Assembly: GCA_030077755.1 (NCBI GenBank) | Contig: JAQJZZ010000001.1 | Span: forward strand, 558,001-622,000 | Source of the DNA: Filosporella fistucella | Lineage: Eukaryota; Ascomycota; Leotiomycetes; Helotiales | Length of the DNA: 64,000 nt | Direction of reading: 5' to 3' | Shown here: one piece after another, positions 32,904 to 44,908 of the stretch | How the letters are laid out: each line of letters begins with the position of its first letter | How positions within the stretch are numbered: the stretch's first letter is position 1 | Translations under genes and position numbers: made by a program | Notes under the pieces: model-generated | What the model saw: only the letters and a program-made list of their open reading frames with translations | What the model was told of the DNA's origin: nothing | Database searches by the model: none

Positions 32904-35190
32904 CTACAAGCCGAAGATGAATGCCATTAACACACCGCCTAACGTCGCAACACCAGTTCCTTTCACAGTATTCGCGGCCCCTGTTGCTTTGACTGTCTCT
33001 CCTGTCGAAATCGAAGTGCTCGAAGCGTCGGCGTTGCTTGCACCTATGACTATTAGATTGTCAGATACGACACTGGATAATCAGAATAGAAACTTACTTG
33101 AAGCGATAGCCACAGCAACTTTATTGGTTGCAGTGGGAGTTAGCGATGCATTCGAGAGAACAGAACTACGAAGCGATACCGTGCTAACAGCTCCTCCAGG
33201 ATACTGAACCACAACTCCACTTGATCCAACACTGACAACATTGTGATTATCCAAGGTGATTGCATCACCACCTAGAGTTGCAGTCTGAGTTCCGATCACA
33301 ACTTTGGATGCGCCTGCTGTCTCTGTAACTTCGAATCCAGCGACAGTGATGCCATTCTGGAAACTCAATGTTGGAGTCGGAATTGCGAATGTCGAGACAA
33401 CACCTCCAGAATTCTTGACAATCAAGCCTTCTGATCCAAATGTAACCACATTATCAGTTCCAGAAATAGTGATCTCAGCTCCTCCCGAAGTGATGGTTTG
33501 TCCATTGATGACAATAGTTGAATCTCCAGGAGCTGCAGATATTGTCTGTCCCGCAATTGTGGCTACAGCGTTCGAGCTTTGGGCTTGTGTTGGGTTGGCA
33601 AAAAAAGTTGTCTTCGAATCTGTGCCTCCAACAAATACCCCAGAAGATCCAACAGAAACAATTGCTTTACCTCCTGTAGAATCCACCAAAGTCGTTACTT
33701 GTCCGATAGAGGCTGTCGTACCTCCAAGTATCACACCTGATGACCCAGCAACAGCACTTATTGTGTTCGTCCCAACGACTGCAACAATTCCTGTTGTAGT
33801 AGCTTGTACAAGCGGATTTGAGCTCTGAATAAGGACTCCACCAGATCCAGCAGGTTGTGTCACCGGATCAGAAGGCGTGGTCGCGACACTTTGAGCGGGC
33901 TGACTATTTTGATCGACTATTGCTGTAGGACTTGCTTCGAATGGAGATGTTGAAGAGGCCTGATCTTGACTTGGGGTACTCGATGCGAGATCAGGAGCTG
34001 GAGTTGGAGCAGCGCTTATAGGCTCTGCAGTGCTGGCTATATCAGCTACCGACGTGAAGAGTGAATCAACTGATGGCACAGCTCCTGGTGGATCAAAAAG
34101 TCCAATTCTGTAGTTGCTATTGCTACAGTGAGCCCAGTATGGACTTGATCCTGTTAGCTACTTATCTAAGAATCGGTAGGACGGAGGACTCACTATCCAA
34201 GACGTTTGAGTTGAATTGGGAAGACCAAACGGGGATGGCATAAATTGTAGGTCGAATTCACTGGATGATGATTTCGAGTCTCGTCAATGCTCGCAGTCGA
34301 TGTATGACGCCCTTTCCCCTTACGTGATGATGGCGAATAAGTACAATGTGCAAGGTCGCTGAGTGTCAACTGCTGAGGTTCTCCCATTCTCGTCGTCACA
34401 GTTGCATCTGCGTATGGCTGTAGCGTAAAGATATCTGTGAGGTCCATTGGAATCACTTTGGTAGCATACTTTGGACCTAGATCACCGCAGTCATTGTACC
34501 CTATGATAGTATTAACTACTAGGTATACTGATGGTGATGTCCTAGCATGCTTTTTAGCTCATTTTCTCGAAGTTGTGATAATGCTACAAAGTAGTCTCCT
34601 TACATTGTGACCGATAAGACAGGATTATAATATGTACGAGGATACGTGATATTTCCAGAGGGCTCTGGGAAGAAAGATAGTTGCACGGTATCAGCGTAGC
34701 TAGTAAGGTATCAGCAAAAGTGTACTCGGGACTGAAAGAATTATTACACATGGCAAGGAGTATATAGAGTTGTCGGTTCTCCTTCATAGGTCGTGATAGT
34801 GGAACAAGTATTGATCGGAATACTTTGGTTCCCCCATATCGGTGCTTTGGTTATTGTACTGGTAGAATTATCTGGAGCAATTGCATTGCTCAAAGTGGCG
34901 GCAGCTGTGATAGTTGGATGGAACGAAGCAGAAACGATTGTTAAAATTGATTCCGAGGTTTTCGTCCCCAACTTTGATGTAGATGATTCTGTCGAATTCG
35001 AAAACCGTTTTTCTACAGCATGTTTCTTGTGCAGGACAGGAATTTCTAAGACCAGTCAGCAGGTTCCTAGAGTCTCCTGGCAGTGGATGAGCTGGCACAA
35101 CGCACCTGAACACGCACAAAAGTCCAAGAAAAATATTAAGAGCAACCCAGAAAGGACCGTATACCGATTAAATCTTATCCAGGAACCCAT
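32904..35190 (-). CDS. GPI-anchored Ser/Thr-rich cell-wall protein
   Basis: Seven minus-strand exons: 35190-35106, 35045-34748, 34699-34604, 34541-34324, 34279-34190, 34150-33098, 33049-32904 (661 aa). A signal peptide (YTVLSGLLLIFFLDFCACS) is followed by HKKHAVEKR, a Kex2-type site. The N-terminal part has paired Cys and aromatic motifs (GEPTTLYTPCHVYADTV, IIGYNDCGDLGPKYATK, FDLQFMPSPFGLPN, YWAHCSNSNYRIGLFDPP). The C-terminal half is Ser/Thr/Ala-rich with repeated units like VSVGSSGVFVGG and VSVGSSGVVVQYPGG. The last exon ends GVATLGGVLMAFIFGL, a GPI tail. The donor ending exon 5 (GTCCTC) is non-standard, so that join is unsure. A wall/adhesion role is inference. Confidence 0.75.
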
Positions 35191-36705
35191 GATGATGGCC
35201 TAAATGACAACGCAAAAATCTCAATCAAACAGCAACAGTCAAACGAGTGTGGGGTGAAGAGACAAGAATCGTTCTTGGGCAAAAACGAGACTCAAGTATC
35301 ACAAACAACAACCACTTCGAGACACTACCATCAACAGAGCCTCAAGAAAGCCCTAAACCGCAGGGTTTGCGCTCCTCGATGTAAGTTGACTGGGGGTTGA
35401 CACCTTCTCGGACTGACTTCCTCATCTAGAGAAGATTAGGCCCTTCTGACTGCGCATATTTACCAGTGAAAGCCCCATGAGATTAGATGTACAGGCATGG
35501 CAAGTCGAAATAAGGAACTGATACCTTTATTCGATCTAGCAGCCACTCTGGAAGGCTAAAAGAAGCTTGCAGGAATGCGTCAATGCAGGCATTACCGGAA
35601 TCAGGACTGTGCCTTGCATATTAACGCCTGTAGGCTTCTTGATTTATGGTTGGCAGAGAAAATCTTGTTCTGGGAAACGGCCCCTAATCTGTGCATGCGA
35701 AGGCTGAAAATCCTATTGCAACTCTGATATGTAATGTTTCCAACTTGAACTTCTCAGATGCAACCATCAATATTCATCTGACTAGAATATGTTCAACCAG
35801 AATATTGCATGATCAAATTTGAAGATAACCAATTCTCATTGACGAAAACATGTGATTTCTAGCCTCTAGTCACAATCTGGCGGTGACATCGATAGGTTCG
35901 AGCAGAGAGTGACATGTTGTCCGGAGGAATCTCCGAGAACTCTTGTCGATAACTGGCCCGGTTAAGGTATTTCAAAGTCATGACAAACTCTGAAGCTAAG
36001 CCCACTTGTCAGTGCTCATTTCGAGCCCTGCCATCCCAATATTCCTTTAAATTCGCCAAGATTTTGAATTGATCAATTCTGCGAGGACGTTTTAAGATTT
36101 CACCAGCACCGTTCAGGGGGCAAATCTCAACCAAGGTTCAGATCTGCGCTATTTTGCCAACGTTTATCTCAGCCTTGCGGAAGCTTAAATGTGCCCTATA
36201 CTGTGCATCAATTCAATGACAATTGATGGCATTTAGTAGTGGGCTTTTGGACCTTTCAAATAGCTACAGGTTATCAAATAAAGTATGATATTCTACGAAG
36301 ACACTCAGAATTTCGTGATCCTTTTGCTCAAGAGCCAGCACAACATTTGGACAACTTATCAAATTTTGGACCCCAATTTTCCATTAGCCCAGCAGAAAGG
36401 ATATGCAGGGAACCCAGGCTGTAATCAGTCTCCGAGCTCAGGGGTACTTCAGCTCCTGGGCCGTTCCTGTCAACCGCCAAACTCGCAGACGAAAGAAGAT
36501 TGATGTCCGGCAGCGGCTCAGTCAGGCAGAAACGCCCTGATCCGATTCCAAAATCAAAATTGGCTTGAGGAGTCTAAATGAGAATCCGTATCCAGTGCCA
36601 TATTGCCACACCCGTCACCAGTCCCTCGTCACTGTCTGTTCGTTGCATTCTGTAGATTCTCAATCCGCCATGACTTGTACTCCACAACATACGGGACCAG
36701 TCATC
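35191..36705. other. Divergent intergenic region
   Basis: 1.5 kb between the minus-strand wall-protein gene and the plus-strand protease-like gene. No ORF with recognisable features; both promoters must lie here. Confidence 0.5.
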
Positions 36706-38779
36706 ATGAACGGTCAGATTCGGAAAGTATTCGCACTTGCCTGCCTTCTTCCAGAAGTTTTCGCGCATTTTTTTGACTACCAGCCTGTTGAAAGACGGGC
36801 AAATACCACAACAATCCCCTCCCCACTTGTGATTCCAGCAAGTCAATATTGTATGTTGTTCTTCGTCAATTCTCCCAAATACATCTGACTCGAATTATTA
36901 GGGGACGGTGACAACGGTAAATGGTCATCAATTGCGCTGAGAGTAGGAAGCCCTGCTCAAATCGTTCGCGTTCTGGTATCAACAAACTCTCCAGAAACGT
37001 TGGTAGTACTTCCACAGGGTTGCAGTACGCAAGCACTTAATCCAGTCCCTCAAACATGTGCTACTTCACGGGGAGGCCTTTTCATTCCGAGCACCTCGAA
37101 GACATGGCAAGAACAAGGACTCTATGGCATTAATGGAGATGGGGTTGGGTTGGAAGCAAATCTGGGGTATTTGCAAAGAGCAGATTATGGATTGGAGACT
37201 GTGGGCTTGGGGTTCACAGCAGGAGCAAATGGACCGACATTGCAGAATCAAACTGTTGCCGGCCTTGCAACAGTGTCTCCATTCTATCTGTATGTGTATC
37301 TTTTACTAAATTTCGACGGATATTGATGTAAATAGTGGTGTATTTGGTTTAAGCACACAACCCGTAAATTATAGCACCATCGGGAACTACTCGGCGCCAT
37401 CATACTTCACCACTCTTCGATCCCAAGAACTTATTCCCAGCCTGAGTTGGAGTTACACAGCAGGAGCAAAGTATCGTGAGTTTGAATTTTCCAGTAAAAA
37501 CCATATCTAACAACCGACAGGTCTAAAAGACGGGCAGTATGCACAGCTTATCTTTGGGGGGTATGACCGATCAAGGCATACATCAAACTCTGCATCGTTC
37601 AATCTAGCGGGAGACATAAACAGGGACATTGTTGTGTCTGTACAATCAATCTCATATCGAGGTACGACGCAAAGCTCGCTCCTCCCAAATCCGATCTACG
37701 CCTTCATCGAGTCCACGGATGCAAACCTTTGGTTGCCAGCCGCCGCGTGTGATAATTTTGCGCAAGCTTTTGGATTGTCACTTGACAACTCAACAGGATT
37801 GTATCTAATTAACTCAACTCATTACTCCAAACTTCAAGCAGAAAAGCCAGAAGTGACTTTCACAATCGCGAACAGTTTATCAGGCGGTGAGACAGTCAAC
37901 ATTGTTCTCCCATTCAGTGCCTTTGCGCTCTCGGCATCGTATCCGTTCACCAAAAATGACACATATTATTTTCCGCTCAAGAAAGCCTCGAACGACACTC
38001 AATATACACTGGGTAGAACTTTCCTACAAGAGGCGTAAGTAAATGCTTTTCTCATAGTGCCAAATGATGGCTGACAATTGCACAGATACTTGACAGTAGA
38101 TTACGAGCGGGGGAACTTTTCCTTGAGCCAATGCATATGGAATGATGGAGCGCCAACTGATGTAGTATCAATCGTATCTTCAACGTACAAAAGCACTACT
38201 TCCACTACTTCCGCCGCAGACAATTCTTCCCACGGGCCGCAATCGAGCCCAGGAATGTTCATTGGGGCTGTTGTAGGGTTAATAGTCATCTTTGGACTCG
38301 CATTTCTGGGCATCTTCTTCTGGCGCCGCAAACGTGTCATTGCGAAAGCGAAAAAGGCCAACGACGAGATAGCACTCACCGAAACCTCAAAAGACAAACC
38401 GGATGAAGCTGGAAAGCTAGTAGAGTTCTATTCTCCTCTGACGCCCGCTCCAGGTTATCAGAGAATGGAAACAGATGGAGAGCTTGCTGCGTTTGGGGAG
38501 ATACATCAACTGTCAGACAGAAATCATGGAGATGAAGACTATTCAGTTACCGCTCAGAAGATGCACGCGGAGAGGCGAGCAGCGAACACGCATGAGATTG
38601 CAGGAACAGCGCTTGTATACGAGATGCAAGGAGACTTGCCAACGCCGATTGAGATGGATGACGAGAAAAGTCGACGCTTGTTGAGTGTTTCGAATCCTGG
38701 GTCGAGGCCGACGACGAGGGGCAGTCAGAATTCGAAGGCGAGGAATACAAGTCCGGTGCCGACTTGTTTGACCACTTGA
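36706..38779 (+). CDS. Membrane-anchored aspartyl-protease-like protein, active site lost
   Basis: Exons 36706-36850, 36902-37289, 37336-37475, 37521-38034 and 38086-38779 give 626 aa. Signal peptide MNGQIRKVFALACLLPEVFA, then VERR, a propeptide-like site. The pepsin fold is clear: RVGSPAQIVRVLV, LPQGCS, GVFGLST, LIFGGYD, LPFSAFAL, TLGRTFLQEAYLTVDYE. The first active-site DTGS is STNS and the second is ESTD, so both catalytic Asp positions differ. A Ser/Thr stalk, a transmembrane helix (MFIGAVVGLIVIFGLAFLGI) and a cytosolic tail of about 150 residues follow. An in-frame ATG at 36670 would add 12 residues. Probably a non-catalytic surface receptor or binding protein; that is inference. Confidence 0.85.
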
Positions 38780-41128
38780 GTATTTGTAATATAGATAGAT
38801 GAGCATACAAGTTCCTATTGCTTTAATACTTCTTTGAACAGGTGTTGATTTCTTGACTCGAAATGAAATATGACATAGAGCTTATTGCTTTGCTCTATTG
38901 GAGAATTGGAATTGGCGATTCCGATTCACTGGTTGAGTCAAGCATTTTCTGTCTGTACTCGTTCAAGTGTTTCGAGTCATCACTTCGAAGTTCTCACTCT
39001 TTTCAGCGCCAGTCTGACATAGAAGAGACGGCATCCTCTCTATGAACTTAATCATTTTCTGATTGTAGCTGTGAATTCACTGCAGAGGCTATTTCCAGTA
39101 ACTCAGCTGATTTCCCTGTTATTAGTTCCGCGTGTGGAAGTTTTGATTCACATCAGTTGCGTTCCTTGTGCCAGTGACTTGAGGGTGGTAGACTGGTGTT
39201 ATTGTATAAATTAGGCTGTGGAATCACTCTTTCAGATCATATCTTTGCTTGGCGGTTCTAGTCACTCATTAAAATCGCTCAAGGAGCCAGCACTACATCC
39301 TTTGAAGCCATTCACAATCGGCTCTAGGCAATCACAAAATCAGAGACAGTTCTTCTCTGAGTGCAATGGTTGCATTTTTTCTCACGTTATTGAAACTCCA
39401 CACTTCAAGAATTCTTGTCAGTAGGCATTTGAAAAACTCCCAGACTAGTTTCGATATCGCTATTACAGGAAGGCGGTGGGTATTAGTGTCTTCTGACTGG
39501 ACACTCCTGTGGTATCCTCATGGTATCTGTCATGGCAGGGAGTTTAATTAAATCTACTCTACAACCAACTCAGTTCAAGTTATGTTTTGTTCATTAAACC
39601 GTGCGAAATCGATGTTTGGATGGAGACTTCCGAGCTCGAGCATCATAAACACTATTTTCAATATCCGTGTGGTTCCTTGCATTATCTACAAATACATCCT
39701 GTTGTATACTCTGAGACTAGTTTCCTCCCAGATAACCTCAATCCATCGTTTCCCATATCCTCTCGAGTTTGAGATTCCTCCCTGACATCGGTTTTATATA
39801 TGCAATCGTCTCATTCACGTATATCATTCATTCACGAAGTTTCAGTTCCATCAATGTAAATGTATTGAAGTGCGCGTATTGGACCATATTTGGGCTTGAT
39901 TCCGGCGCTGAGGATTTGGACTTTATCTTATCGATTGTAGCGCGACTGGTGAACTGGACTGACAACCTTACCAGATCTGAATTATGTTAGCAAGTGAAGC
40001 ACATTGTGGAGATGAGTTTGATATTTGAAGAGTGCTCACAGAATTTCAACGGATTCTATCTCTCCGACTTTTTGTAGCTCTATTAGTATTACCATCACTT
40101 CAAATCTGATGAATTTGTGGGTTGATTCTTCAGAATGATCAGGCATGAAAGTGACATGCCATTTTTGCACCATTTTCCACATACTTTTGAGCTGCCTCCT
40201 TCCACGCTGGCTGAAACTCTTTGACAGGAAACCCGAAGAAATTGAGAATCTTTTGATAAAACATTTTTATGTAGAATTGATACTTCTTGATTGCTGGACG
40301 ATATATTTTCTGACTTTTCCTCTGCAGCTTTTGGTCGTAAAGAAAAACCTTTCAGAATTTCTGTTGATTTTCAGGAGACATTGATGCTCGCCTCAAATTC
40401 TCCTCGAGAGACTGTCTAATGGAAACGTGAACTGATTCTGAATCATTTAGATGTGTAGTTGATTCCTGCCCTTGTAACATTCATTTCCTCGGCTAGATAC
40501 TTTTATAATTTATACATGTCAACTTACCCAAGGCTCCTGAATGGTTTCCATATCCAGCCAATACATATATATCAAAACACAGAGGACTGACCAAATACCG
40601 AATACGTAGAGAGGTCTACCGTATACGGTAAGATCTTACCAAATAGGCAAAGTTGTGATGATAAGGACGTTATGTATAGGTTTTCTATATTTTCAGTTCT
40701 TGGAAACTGGTTTTTCCACAACTTAATCTGCTTACCTTCTCATCCTTTGCAGCCTGACAGTCTACAAGTATCAATTCGGATCAAGCTCACGTGAGCTACA
40801 AAAATTTAGTGCTCAGAGGCAGTAGTGATTATGTGTCCAGCTTGTCATGGACAAACATGAATGCGTTACATTCACGGCATGTCCCTCGCCGAACCGTGAT
40901 TGTCTCAGGCGGCTTTTTTTGACGAGATATTTGACAGAATATTATAATATTATAGGACAAAATTTCCATTTCAAACCATTGGGGTTAAAATCTGTGTTGA
41001 TATCACACATCTAGATATTCAAGAGGCATTCGCAAATTGCTTAAAACCTTCTAAGTCTTTCGAACGAGGGAAGGTATATCCCATCTGCAATCATCACATT
41101 TTCAGCGATACAAACGGAGCTTCTTACA
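38780..41128. other. Gene-poor 2.3 kb spacer
   Basis: Many short frames but none beyond 80 codons and none with a recognisable pattern or splice support. CACGTG is at 40788-40793, about 335 bp before the kinase. No TE ends or decayed transposase pieces were found. Confidence 0.5.
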
Positions 41129-42621
41129 ATGAAGGCTCCAACCCCAAGCTGGTTCACAAGACTATGCACAACTTCTGGAATCCAGTTCACCGCCATGTCT
41201 TCTCTATCGTGTTGGCTTCCGAGCTTTTTTCGTCGACCCAAAATGCCTCCTCGAAAGTTCATGAGTCAAAACTTAGAGATAATTCCAGAAGATGTCAAAA
41301 TCGAAGAAGAGCTGATGCAAACATCTGAAGCAAAGCTATATTACCCAGTTCGCGTTGGCGAGATCATCAACTCTCGGTATCAAGTTGTTGGAAAGCTAGA
41401 GTTTGGTAGATTTTCAACCGTATGGCTTGCACGCGATCTCAGGTATCTACGATCACACTTTTCTTTTCTACATCATTTGGCTGACTTCTGCTCCAAGTAC
41501 CCATGCACATGTTGCACTAAAAATACTCATCGGTACACAGTATATACACAGTGAAGATGTAGATCACGAGCTAGTTATCTACAAGCAGACTACTGAGAAT
41601 CTTTCTCAAAATCCTGGGAGATATGCTCTTCGTCAGCTGCTAGACACTTTCACAGTCACTGAACCTGGGGGAGCACACAGATGTCTAGTCTATCCACCAC
41701 CATGGAAAGATCTAGGTGCAATTCTTGAAGACAACGACAGCGGTCGACTAACCAGCCACGTATTGGGAATTATCTTGAATCGACTTCTTTTGCATTGGAC
41801 TTTCTGCATTCAGAATGTCATTTTATTCACACAGGTAAGTCAAACACTTCCAAACTTCTGGTTGTGATTCAGTTAACATAGATTGCCAGACCTTAAAGCC
41901 GACAACATTATGTTCTGTGCCGTAGACAACTCTATCTTTGAAGAGTTTGAGAAGGCAGAACTAGAAGAACCAAGCGCCAGAAAGGAAGCCGATGGAAGGA
42001 TGATTTACTGTTCGCGAGATCTGAACACACCAAAGACCTCGGGGCAACCTATCTTATGCGATCTTGGAAATTGCGTTGATAGCAATGAACTGCACACAGC
42101 AAATGTACAGTTAGATATATATCGTTCTCCAGCAGTGATCCTGGGAGTTCCATGGGCTACGAAATTGACATCTGGAACGTTGGTTGCATGGTGAGCTGCC
42201 CCTTGTCCCATCTCCCACGGGCTATCAGCCGAGAGACATAAACTCCGTGGCTATTACTAATCTGAAATATATCTGGGACCTCTTCGGGTCGAGCCATTTC
42301 TTCACCAGCCAAAATCCGCTTCTGCATAACTACCGCGGACTTCCCCATCTCGCCGAAATCATTGCTCTCCTTGGGCCATCTCCTCCTTCATTCGTGGCAC
42401 ATGGTGGCCAACGTGCAAAATTCTTTTCGCAGGAAGGAGTATTCAATGCCGAAACTGAGATACCAGTAAGTAGTTCCTTAGAAGAGAGGGAGGTCAGTCT
42501 AGAGACAGAGGAGAAAGAGATGTTTGTGCAAATGGTAAGAAAAATGTTACAATGGGAGCCGGAGAAGCGATTTTCGGCGAAGCACTTGTTGGCGGATGCT
42601 TGGGTTATGAATGGGGTTTGA
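41129..42621 (+). pseudogene. SRPK-like protein kinase, frameshifted
   Basis: Exons 41129-41442, 41498-41834, 41890-42190 and about 42270-42621 spell an SR-protein-kinase-like domain: RYQVVGKLEFGRFSTVWLAR, HVALKILIG (lysine), then in a shifted frame LDFLHSECHFIHT joined to DLKADNIMF (catalytic loop), ILCDLGNCVD (DFG equivalent), then in another shifted frame EIDIWNVGCM, and finally IWDLFGSSHFF, HLAEIIALLGPSPPSF and MLQWEPEKRFSAKHLL. One base appears missing at about 41792 (TTTTG before CATTGG) and one at about 42155 (CATGGG before CTACG). The last intron also lacks a clear acceptor. The glycine loop has E where the second Gly belongs. Decayed kinase, or base-call errors at two homopolymers. 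Confidence 0.75.
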
Positions 42622-42914
42622 TGGGTGGACGATGAACGAATATGCTGTAGTGTAGATGAAATTACAACGAAATTGATGTTATACCAGCAAGTTTTAAGAG
42701 CATGTAAGCAAACAGGACCACAATAGGATGTATCACTCGTGCAAAAAGACAATGCACCACTTGGAGATAATTGAGACCTGTTTGGGTATGAATCATATAG
42801 ATTGCCAACATCCAAAGAGTATGCAATACGATGTTTTGAACCCCATGGTAAATTCATCGCTCGCTCTATGACATGAAGAATCATGTGTTCATTCCGTCAA
42901 CGTGCAATAGTTGA

Positions 42915-44693
42915 CTACAGCATCACAACTCCAATTCCACTGCCCCCATCATCAATATTGTTATTCGCATCGACCCCACCGGCAATAGGATTTGCATTGT
43001 AGTTGTAGAGGTAATAATGTAGTTGTCCATCACCAGGACCAAATTTTTGCTGCTCCAGGAACAGATTGTTGTCCAGAAGAGTCAACGCATTGAAAACGTC
43101 GAATTTAGCTTTCTTAGCAATGATCAAAGCGTCATTAATGAGTTCATTGAGACGCTTCTCAAGATGAGATCGTGAGAACGAGGCGTCTAGTGCGTGCTCA
43201 GAGGCATAGTAGAAGAGATAGGCTGCTCGAATCATTTTATGCTTGCTGTTGTCAATAACAGATGACTCAAGGCAATAGAAGGAGAAAAAATCAGTGATCT
43301 TCTTGGTGGCGGGATCCTGAACTTGTTAGCAATTAATGATGGTATTGATAGCTCTTAAATTTACCTCGACAACATATGCCCATATGACTTGATCTCCGGA
43401 GTCCTCTTTGTGAAGGATCCAATGATCTACTTCTTCTCTTGTGAAGACCGGTGCCATGTCAAATTTGGCCAAATACCTCTTCAACAAGTCCAGAACGGCA
43501 TCTATATCTTTCGACTCCATGGGTCTCAGACCTTTGGTAGATGTTCGATCAGGAACGGCATATTTGAGAACTTGGTATGATGGCTTGCTGTTGGAGGGCA
43601 ATGGACTGAATCCAACTTCGTAAAGCTTCATCCAGTTTATCGATCTGTGGAAATATCTGCATGTACTGACGGGAGTAGGCAATACCACACCGCCAGTGTA
43701 AATTGCCTGCCAGGTGCCTAGGAGATAACATCGACGAGTGATCTCCTTGATAAGAACCGGTGCCAAACGCTTCGATCGAAGCTTCTTGTGTATACAAAGG
43801 AAGTTGACTTCTGATGCATGAAGGGTCTTCTTTCGAACCCGCAGCGCGACCGGAACCGCAGATATGAATGCTACAAGCTTTTGAGAAGCTGTAGCTCGAA
43901 CACCGACATGCCACTCCTTCGTCCAGCCTGGAGACAAAAGTGCCCTGAAAATGTCAGTGGGTTGCTTCAAAATCGCATTCATGACCTACCATTTCAGAAA
44001 TGCTTTAGAATAGCTGAATCTGAACATAGCCTCATCATCCTCAACGTAATGTCCAGATAGTAACGAGAACGTCTCGTCGAGTTGAGCTGGATCCAATAAA
44101 TCCATAGTCACCCACTCAAATCCATCTATCAAAGGTCCTGGAGTCTTTGGTACTTTATCTATATCCACAATTTTGAATGGACCTTCTTCAACCACTTTTT
44201 GATTCTCCCCAAGTTTTGGTACAGGCTGCGTTGCCCAGAACTTGTATGCGCCCATCTCCTTTACGTTCTTCCCGCTCGATGCAAGACCTGTCATGATCTC
44301 CTGCAGTGACATCTTTTTCATCGCTTCCAGTGCCTGGCTTTGAGACGCATCAGAGCTCGACCCTTCGCCCACTCCAAGTTGTTGTGCCAGAGCTGGGTTC
44401 ATCTTCAACAATTCTCCCAATTGCTCCGGGTTGAGGGCGCCTAATAGCTTCGAAGTATCGCTCGTCGAGTCGCTGGAAGATCCGCCCAGTGCAGCCTTTA
44501 TGCGCTTCTTCTTTGACTTCTTCTTTTTCGCTGCTGGAGTCGTTGCTGACGTGCCGTCCAGTGCGGCAGGCTTCTCATCTTCGTCTTCGTCTTCGTTTCT
44601 CGCATAGCTTGAAGAAGCTTCTGATTCCTTTATTACTTCTTTAACTGCCTTTTGCGCCGCAGCAGGGTCGTCGACCTTGGATGCGTCTGCCAT
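42915..44693 (-). CDS. NMT1: Glycylpeptide N-tetradecanoyltransferase (N-myristoyltransferase)
   Basis: Minus-strand exons 44693-43990, 43944-43365 and 43316-42915 give 561 aa. The enzyme moves myristate from CoA to the N-terminal Gly of proteins in the cytosol. A polar N-terminus with a Lys-rich run ([11 protein letters not shown]) precedes the catalytic domain: [90 protein letters not shown]. The oxyanion-site [13 protein letters not shown] and the C-terminal Leu (GIGVVML), whose carboxylate is catalytic in the family, are both present. Both introns (45 and 48 nt) are canonical. A CACGTG box is at 44792-44797, about 100 bp upstream of the start. Confidence 0.96.
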
Positions 44694-44908
44694 GGTGTTT
44701 GTGGTGATTTGTCCTGAAAAACGTCGCGGGGTTCTGTGGTGGGGTCGTTTGAAACTGAGAGCTGGTGGAGCTTAGGTTTATGGAAAATAGTCACGTGCAC
44801 GCTCTCCCCACCATAGTGACAAATGTTCTCAACTTATCGTACATTCTATATGCTCGGAGTCTGTAGTTCCTCCAAATTTTCTACAAGGCAGCAGTATCGT
44901 GCCACTTT

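Noticed and set aside
33304..33828. 174-aa plus-strand frame
   Set aside because: Shadow of the GPI-anchored protein's repetitive coding region on the other strand; low-complexity Val/Thr/Pro composition mirrors the repeat.
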